DNA of 35,233 bases, taken from Streptosporangiales bacterium. GTDB lineage: Bacteria > Actinomycetota > Actinomycetes > Streptosporangiales > Streptosporangiaceae. The number at the start of each line of letters is the position of its first letter. Position 1 is the stretch's first letter. The translations under genes and the position numbers were made by a program. Below, piece after piece: positions 30,647-35,233 of the stretch. The notes under the pieces were generated by a model, which saw only the letters and a program-made list of their open reading frames with translations, ran no database searches and was not told the origin of the DNA. The stretch covers positions 1-35,233 of the forward strand of contig WHSL01000037.1 of NCBI GenBank assembly GCA_009380095.1, written 5' to 3'.

Positions 30647-31627
30647 GTGACCCTGACCGAGCTGCTGCAGCTCACCACCGGTGGCGTCGTGCTCGGCGCC
30701 ATGTACGGCCTCATCGCCGTCGGCTACACGATGGTGTACGGCATCGTCCAGCTGATCAACTTCGCGCACGGCGAGATCTTCATGCTCGGCGCGTTCGGCG
30801 CGTTGTTCGTGTACGCGTGGGTGCCCGCGCTGCACGAGATCTCGCTGTGGCTGGCGCTGCCGATCATGCTCGCCGCCGGCACGGTGATCTCCGTGGTGGC
30901 CGCCGTCGCCGCGGAGCGGTTCGCGTACCGGCCGCTCCGCGGCGCCCCTCGGCTGGCACCGCTGATCACCGCGATCGGGCTGGCCATCGTGCTGCAGCAG
31001 CTCATCTTCCTGTACGCGCCGCTGCGGGAACTGCGGGACGATCGCTGGGAGACCACGGTGGGCGCCAAGCAGCCGCAGCTCTTCCCGCAGCTGCCGGGGG
31101 AGGCGCTGCAGCTCGGCGGGGTGACCGTGCAGTGGGCGGACGTGCTGACGCTCGGGTTCGCGGTGGTGGCGATGCTCGGGCTGGCGTACTTCGTGCGCCG
31201 CACCCGTACCGGCCGGGCCATGCAGGCCGCCGCGCAGGACCCGGACATCGCGCGGCTGATGGGCATCGACGTCGACAAGATCATCGTGATCGCGTTCGCC
31301 ATCGGCGGGGCGCTGGCCGCCGCGGCCGGGCTCGCGCACGGGCTGCGGTACGGGCAGATCACCTTCGACATGGGCTTCATCGCCGGGCTCAAGGCGTTCA
31401 CCGCGGCGGTGCTCGGCGGCATCGGCAACGTGTACGGGGCCATGCTCGGCGGGATCGTGCTCGGCGTGGTCGAGTCCCTGGCGGCCGGGGGGCTCAGCTA
31501 TGTGGACGCCGTACAGCAGTTCGGCGGCGGCGCGTGGAAGGACGTGTGGGCGTTCGTCGTGCTCATCCTGGTCCTGCTGATACGCCCGCGGGGGCTGCTC
31601 GGCGAACGAACCGGGGACCGCGCGTGA
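30647..31627 (+). CDS. livH: ABC transporter permease, LivH type
   Basis: The 326-residue permease starts at GTG 30647 behind GGAGGAAA. It shows eight or so membrane helices and LivH motifs: GAMYGLIAVGYTMVYGIVQLINFAHGEIFMLGAF at the N-terminus, RMGxxxRA-like RTGRAMQAAAQDPDIARLMGIDVDKII (the EAA-like coupling region), and FIAGLKAFTAAVLGGIGNVYGAMLGGIVLGVVES near the C-terminus. It overlaps the LivM gene by GTGA, indicating coupled translation. It forms the membrane channel together with LivM. Confidence 0.93.
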   Translation: MTLTELLQLTTGGVVLGAMYGLIAVGYTMVYGIVQLINFAHGEIFMLGAFGALFVYAWVPALHEISLWLALPIMLAAGTVISVVAAVAAERFAYRPLRGAPRLAPLITAIGLAIVLQQLIFLYAPLRELRDDRWETTVGAKQPQLFPQLPGEALQLGGVTVQWADVLTLGFAVVAMLGLAYFVRRTRTGRAMQAAAQDPDIARLMGIDVDKIIVIAFAIGGALAAAAGLAHGLRYGQITFDMGFIAGLKAFTAAVLGGIGNVYGAMLGGIVLGVVESLAAGGLSYVDAVQQFGGGAWKDVWAFVVLILVLLIRPRGLLGERTGDRA

Positions 31628-33339
31628 GCGGAGCGGGGGCACGGCGCGCGATCGTGCCGGCGCCGGCGGCGGGGCGCGGGACCGTGGCGCGGGCCCTGGT
31701 CACGGCCGGCGCGGCCGTCTCCGCCGGCTCCACCTTCCTGCCCTGGACGTGGACCGCCAGCTTCCCCGGCGACCTCACCGTGGCCGGGTACCCGGGCGGC
31801 AACCAGGTGATCACCCTGGTCGTCGCGCTGGTCATGCTGGCGTACTGCGGCGCCGCGTACGGCCTGCCGGGCCTGCGCGCGCTCGCCCCGCGCGGCGCCA
31901 CCCCCGCGCTGCGCGCGCTCGCCCTGGCGCTGGCCGTCTCCACCGGCTACGTCCTCGCCGCGATCGCGATCACGCTGGGCGGGCTGGTCAACTGGGTGCC
32001 CGGCTCGTGGGTGGCGGCGGTGGCCGTCCTCCTCACGCTGCTCGCGGCGCTGGCCCTGCCGGACGACCGGCGGGACGCGCCGCCCCCGGCGCCCGGGCCG
32101 CGCTGGCGGGAGACCCTGGTGGTCTTCGCGGTGCTGCTCGGCGGCCTGGTGCTGGCCGACTACGGGCTGGCCACCGAGCACACGGAGCAGTTCATCGGGT
32201 ACGTGCTCGCGCTCGGCTTCGCGGTCCGCGGGCTCGGGGTCAGCGGCCTGCCCGCGGTGATCTCCGCGCTGATCGCCCGCAACCGGGTGGCGACCTCGGT
32301 GGCGGCGCTCTGCGCGGGCCTGGCGTTCGCCGTCATCCAGACCTCCGGCGCGTACACCTCGCTCGCGGCCAACGTGCTGATCTTCGGCGCGGTGGCGCTC
32401 GGGCTGAACATCGTGGTCGGGCTGTCCGGGCTCCTCGACCTCGGGTACGTGGCGTTCCTCGGGGTCGGCGCGTACGCGGGCGCGCTGGTCTCCGGGTCCA
32501 CGTTCTCCCGGTTCACCGGGACGCCGCTGCCGTTCTGGGCGGCCGTACTGATCGGCATCGCCGTCGCCGTGCTGGCCGGGGTCGTGATCGGCGCGCCGAC
32601 GCTGCGGGTGCGCGGCGACTACCTCGCCATCGTCACACTCGGCTTCGGGGAGATCTTCCGGATCGTGGTGAACAACCTGGACGGCGTCTCCGGGCCGCAG
32701 CTCACCAACGGGCCCAACGGCATCCCGAACATTCCGGACCTGGTGATCTTCGGGTACGACTTCGGCGAGGAGCACACGGTGCTCGGCGTGACGTTCGGGC
32801 GCTTCACGAACTACTACCTGCTGCTCGTGTTGGTCATCGCGGTCATGGTGTTCGTCTTCGCCCGGGTCGGCGACTCCCGGATCGGCCGCGCCTGGGTGGC
32901 GATCCGCGAGGACGAGGTGGCCGCGCAGGCCATGGGCGTCAACACGTTCCGGCTCAAGCTGCTGGCCTTCGCGCTCGGCGCCGCGATGGCCGGGCTCGCC
33001 GGGACCGTACAGGCGCACGTCACCACGACCGTCACGCCGGACCAGTATCAGTTCCTGTCCACGGCGCCGCCAAACTCAGCGTTCCTGCTGGCCGCCGTGG
33101 TGCTCGGCGGGATGGGGACGATCACCGGGCCGCTGCTCGGCGGCGCGCTGCTGTTCGTGATCCCGGAGAAGCTGGAGTTCTTCGAGGACAAGCAACTGCT
33201 GCTGTTCGGGCTCACGCTGATCCTGATGATGCGGCTGCGGCCGGAGGGCATCGTGCCGAACCGGCGGCGGCAGCTGGAGTTCCACGAGGAGGAGATCGCG
33301 GGCCGGGAGGGCCGCGCCGTCGCGGGGGTGGGCGCGTGA
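31624..33339 (+). CDS. livM: ABC transporter permease, LivM type, with long N-terminal membrane extension
   Basis: The 571-residue protein starts at GTG 31624 within the LivH stop. The conserved LivM core lies in about residues 235-555: ANVLIFGAVALGLNIVVGLSGLLDLGYVAFLGVGAYAGA, GAPTLRVRGDYLAIVTLGFGEIFRIVVNN, then WVAIREDEVAAQAMGVNTFRLKLLAFALGAAMAGLAG and PPNSAFLLAAVVLGGMGTITGPLLGGAL. The first 230 residues add about six extra hydrophobic segments absent from the 300-420-residue LivM of proteobacteria. Similar extensions occur in other actinobacteria. It overlaps the LivG gene by GTGA. Confidence 0.92.
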   Translation: MSGAGARRAIVPAPAAGRGTVARALVTAGAAVSAGSTFLPWTWTASFPGDLTVAGYPGGNQVITLVVALVMLAYCGAAYGLPGLRALAPRGATPALRALALALAVSTGYVLAAIAITLGGLVNWVPGSWVAAVAVLLTLLAALALPDDRRDAPPPAPGPRWRETLVVFAVLLGGLVLADYGLATEHTEQFIGYVLALGFAVRGLGVSGLPAVISALIARNRVATSVAALCAGLAFAVIQTSGAYTSLAANVLIFGAVALGLNIVVGLSGLLDLGYVAFLGVGAYAGALVSGSTFSRFTGTPLPFWAAVLIGIAVAVLAGVVIGAPTLRVRGDYLAIVTLGFGEIFRIVVNNLDGVSGPQLTNGPNGIPNIPDLVIFGYDFGEEHTVLGVTFGRFTNYYLLLVLVIAVMVFVFARVGDSRIGRAWVAIREDEVAAQAMGVNTFRLKLLAFALGAAMAGLAGTVQAHVTTTVTPDQYQFLSTAPPNSAFLLAAVVLGGMGTITGPLLGGALLFVIPEKLEFFEDKQLLLFGLTLILMMRLRPEGIVPNRRRQLEFHEEEIAGREGRAVAGVGA

Positions 33340-34133
33340 CGGTGCTCGACGCACGTGGCGTGACCATGCGGTTCGGCGGGCTGACCGCGGTGAAGGGGGT
33401 TGACCTCAGCGTCGCGGAGGGTGAGATCGTCGGGCTGATCGGGCCGAACGGGGCCGGGAAGACGACGTTCTTCAACTGCCTGACCGGGCTCTACACGCCG
33501 ACCGCAGGGGAGGTGCGGTATCGCGGTTCCCGGCTGCCCGCCCGCCCGCACGAGGTGACCCGCGCCGGGGTGGCCCGTACGTTCCAGAACATCCGGCTCT
33601 TCCCGAACATGACCGTGCTGGAGAACGTCCTGGTAGGGCGGCACGTACGGATGCGTGAGGGGTTGTTCTCGGCCATCGGCCGCAGCCCGCGCTACCGGCG
33701 TGCCGAGCGGGAGGCCCGGGAGGCGGCGCGGGAGCTGCTCGACTTCGCGGGCATCGGCGGGCAGGCATCGTCGCTGGCGCGCAACCTGTCGTACGGCGAC
33801 CAGCGGCGGCTGGAGATCGCCCGCGCGATGGCGTCGGGCCCGGGCCTGCTGCTGCTCGACGAGCCGACCGCGGGGATGAACGCGCGGGAGACCCGGCAGG
33901 CCCGTGACCTGGTACTGGCGATCCGCGGCCGGGGTGTCGCGGTGGTGGTGATCGAGCACGACATGCGCTTCATCTTCGGCGTCTGCGACCGGGTGGCGGT
34001 GCTCACCCAGGGCGAGAAGCTCGTCGAGGGCGCGCCGGCGGAGGTGCGGGCCGACGAGCGGGTGATCGCGGCGTACCTCGGCACGCCCGCCGGCGACGGG
34101 CCGGGCGGCGCGGCGCGGGGGGAGGGGGACTGA
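33336..34133 (+). CDS. livG: ABC transporter ATP-binding protein, LivG type
   Basis: The 265-residue ATPase starts at GTG 33336. Motifs: Walker A GPNGAGKTT (36-44), Q-loop RTFQNIRLFPNMTVLENVLVG (81-101), signature LSYGDQRRLEIARAM (151-165), Walker B LLLLDEPTAGMN (171-182) and H-loop VVIEHDM. LSYGDQ and the RTFQNIRLF pattern are LivG hallmarks. A Gly-rich tail (GDGPGGAARGEGD) ends the protein. It shares one base with the LivF gene (TGATG) and powers import with it. Confidence 0.94.
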   Translation: MTVLDARGVTMRFGGLTAVKGVDLSVAEGEIVGLIGPNGAGKTTFFNCLTGLYTPTAGEVRYRGSRLPARPHEVTRAGVARTFQNIRLFPNMTVLENVLVGRHVRMREGLFSAIGRSPRYRRAEREAREAARELLDFAGIGGQASSLARNLSYGDQRRLEIARAMASGPGLLLLDEPTAGMNARETRQARDLVLAIRGRGVAVVVIEHDMRFIFGVCDRVAVLTQGEKLVEGAPAEVRADERVIAAYLGTPAGDGPGGAARGEGD

Positions 34134-34843
34134 TGGCGCTGCTCGAGGTGGAGGGGCTGCACGTCGCGTACGGAAAGGTCGAGGCCGTGAAGGGCATCTC
34201 GCTCTCGGTCGGCGCCGGGCAGGTGGTGACGCTGATCGGCGCGAACGGCGCGGGCAAGACCACCACGCTGCGGACGATCTCCGGGCTGCTCGGCCCGTCT
34301 GCCGGGACGGTCGGCTTCGACGGGCGGCCGCTGGCCGGGGTGCCCGCGCACGAGATCGTCGCGATGGGGCTGTCGCACGCGCCGGAGGGGCGGCGGATCT
34401 TCCCGCGCATGACGATCGAGGAGAACCTGCTGCTCGGCGCGTTCCTGCGGCGCGACGCCGGGGTGGCCGCGGACGTCAAGCGGGTGTACGACCTGTTCCC
34501 CGTGCTGGGGGAGCGGCGTTCTCAGGCCGCGGGCACGCTGTCCGGCGGCGAGCAGCAGATGCTGGCGATGGGCCGGGCGCTGATGTGCCGGCCCAAGATG
34601 ATCATGCTGGACGAGCCCTCCATGGGCCTCTCGCCGATCGTCACCCAACTGATCATGTCCACGATCGCGGACCTGCGGTCCGAGGGCATCACGATCCTCC
34701 TGGTCGAGCAGAACGCCCAGGCCGCCCTCACCCTCGCCGACCACGGCCACGTCATGGAGACCGGCCGCATCACCCTCTCCGGCACCGGCCCCGACCTCCT
34801 CACCAACGAAGCCGTCCGCAAGGCCTACCTCGGCGAAGACTAA
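34133..34843 (+). CDS. livF: ABC transporter ATP-binding protein, LivF type
   Basis: The 236-residue ATPase starts at ATG 34133. Motifs: Walker A GANGAGKTT (36-44), Q-loop region SHAPEGRRIFPRMTIEENLLLGAF (81-104; LivF proteins use PEGRxxF), signature LSGGEQQMLAMGRAL (136-150), Walker B MIMLDEPSMGLSP (156-168) and H-loop LLVEQNAQ. It is the last gene of the importer operon and converges with the GNAT remnant. Confidence 0.94.
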   Translation: MALLEVEGLHVAYGKVEAVKGISLSVGAGQVVTLIGANGAGKTTTLRTISGLLGPSAGTVGFDGRPLAGVPAHEIVAMGLSHAPEGRRIFPRMTIEENLLLGAFLRRDAGVAADVKRVYDLFPVLGERRSQAAGTLSGGEQQMLAMGRALMCRPKMIMLDEPSMGLSPIVTQLIMSTIADLRSEGITILLVEQNAQAALTLADHGHVMETGRITLSGTGPDLLTNEAVRKAYLGED

Positions 34844-34885
34844 CCCCACCCACGCTGACCCCACCCACGCTCGCGGAACGACGCC

Positions 34886-35233
34886 TCAGTCCTCGAAGAG
34901 CCGGCGGAAGCCGTTCTCCTCGGCGCGGTGGGTCGCGGTGTAGCCGTGGCGGGGGTAGGGCGGGGGTAGTACGTGAGGTTCTCCGTCATGGCCTCGTTGG
35001 TGTAAAGGCGGATCTCGCCCCGCCCCAGTCGGCGCGCCTCGTCCTCGGCGAGGCCGAGCAGTCGTCCGCCGAGGCCGGTGCCCTGCGCGTCCGGGTGCAC
35101 GGCCACGTTCTCCAGCAGCAGGTGGTCCACGTACGGGACCAGCACGAGCAGCCCCACGACCCGTCCGCCGCCGTCCTCGGCGACCCAGGTGTGCCCGGCC
35201 GCGACGGCCGCGGCGTAGTCGGCGGTCATCGGG
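34886..35233 (-). pseudogene. GNAT N-acetyltransferase, frameshifted by an 11-base duplication and cut by window edge
   Basis: The frame enters from the right edge (a methionine at 35229 is internal-looking, within PMTADYAAAVAAG) and reads TWVAEDGGGRVVGLLVLVPYVDHLLLENVAVHPDAQGTGLGGRLLGLAEDEARRLG. The acetyl-CoA loop is V-x-P-x-x-Q-G-x-G-x-G/L. After YTNEAMTENLTYYPR the frame goes wrong and runs to a stop at 34840. The cause is visible: GGCGGGGGTAG occurs twice in tandem (34948-34958 and 34959-34969). Removing one copy restores YYPRHGYTATHRAEENGFRR and a natural stop at 34886. The gene is therefore a recent frameshift pseudogene, a phase-variable state, or a sequencing artefact. Confidence 0.8.
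34948..34969. repeat. Perfect 11-base tandem duplication in the GNAT gene
   Basis: GGCGGGGGTAG is repeated exactly twice with no spacer. Eleven is not a multiple of three, so the duplication shifts the reading frame. Confidence 0.85.

Noticed and set aside
27631-30714. A 1027-codon open frame on the minus strand
   Set aside because: Only the last 452 codons (from 28989) show a HATPase and conservon features with a ribosome site; the rest is antisense of the liv binding-protein gene.

Overview
The window is a high-GC (roughly 70-75%) actinobacterial chromosome segment. Several markers point to the Streptosporangiales or a close relative: a conservon (cvnABCD), a PF04672-type SAM methyltransferase, a cysteine leader peptide, many GTG/TTG starts and 1-4 base translational overlaps. 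No rRNA, tRNA, CRISPR array or transposase was seen.

Layout. 1-2278 (minus): a DAO-family FAD oxidoreductase, cut by the window edge, behind an EamA exporter. A divergent MocR/GntR regulator is decayed, and a decayed MBL-rhodanese gene follows. 3902-5410: an enantioselective-type amidase. 5424-7277: small proteins and a methyltransferase. 7427-8421: a cluster of gene fragments (DsbA-like, GH115, GH10, secreted protein). 8514-10282: a luciferase-like flavin oxidoreductase coupled to an FMN reductase, then a VOC protein. 11091-12962: a low-GC DUF262/DUF1524 (GmrSD-like) putative defence gene beside a truncated Gfo/Idh gene. 13747-16329: an MFS transporter and a 5'-deleted tandem copy. 16366-18395: a broken polar amino-acid ABC operon behind a Cys leader peptide. 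18657-22977: a bifunctional 2-aminobenzoyl-CoA/salicylyl-CoA monooxygenase-type protein, a quinone-reductase remnant and an aryl-CoA ligase. 23633-28989 (minus): cvnA-cvnB-cvnC-cvnD followed by two styrene/indole monooxygenase-type flavoproteins. 29410-34843: a complete livJHMGF-type ABC importer. 34886-35233: a frameshifted GNAT gene at the right edge.

Two themes stand out. First, about a dozen genes are broken, and several keep both ends while the middle is missing (MocR, MBL-rhodanese, quinone reductase, ABC ATPase). Others carry single frameshifts or nonsense changes. This looks like ongoing reductive decay by intragenic deletion. Second, the intact genes include a possible aromatic/indole block: a conservon whose downstream position, often held by a P450 (cvnE), is held by two group-E flavin monooxygenases with an indole-monooxygenase-like motif. 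Next to it lie an aryl-CoA ligase of the 2-aminobenzoate type and the fused monooxygenase/OYE enzyme that acts on 2-aminobenzoyl-CoA in known pathways. The conservon-flavomonooxygenase operon is the best candidate for an under-described system here. Its function is inference from gene order and motifs.
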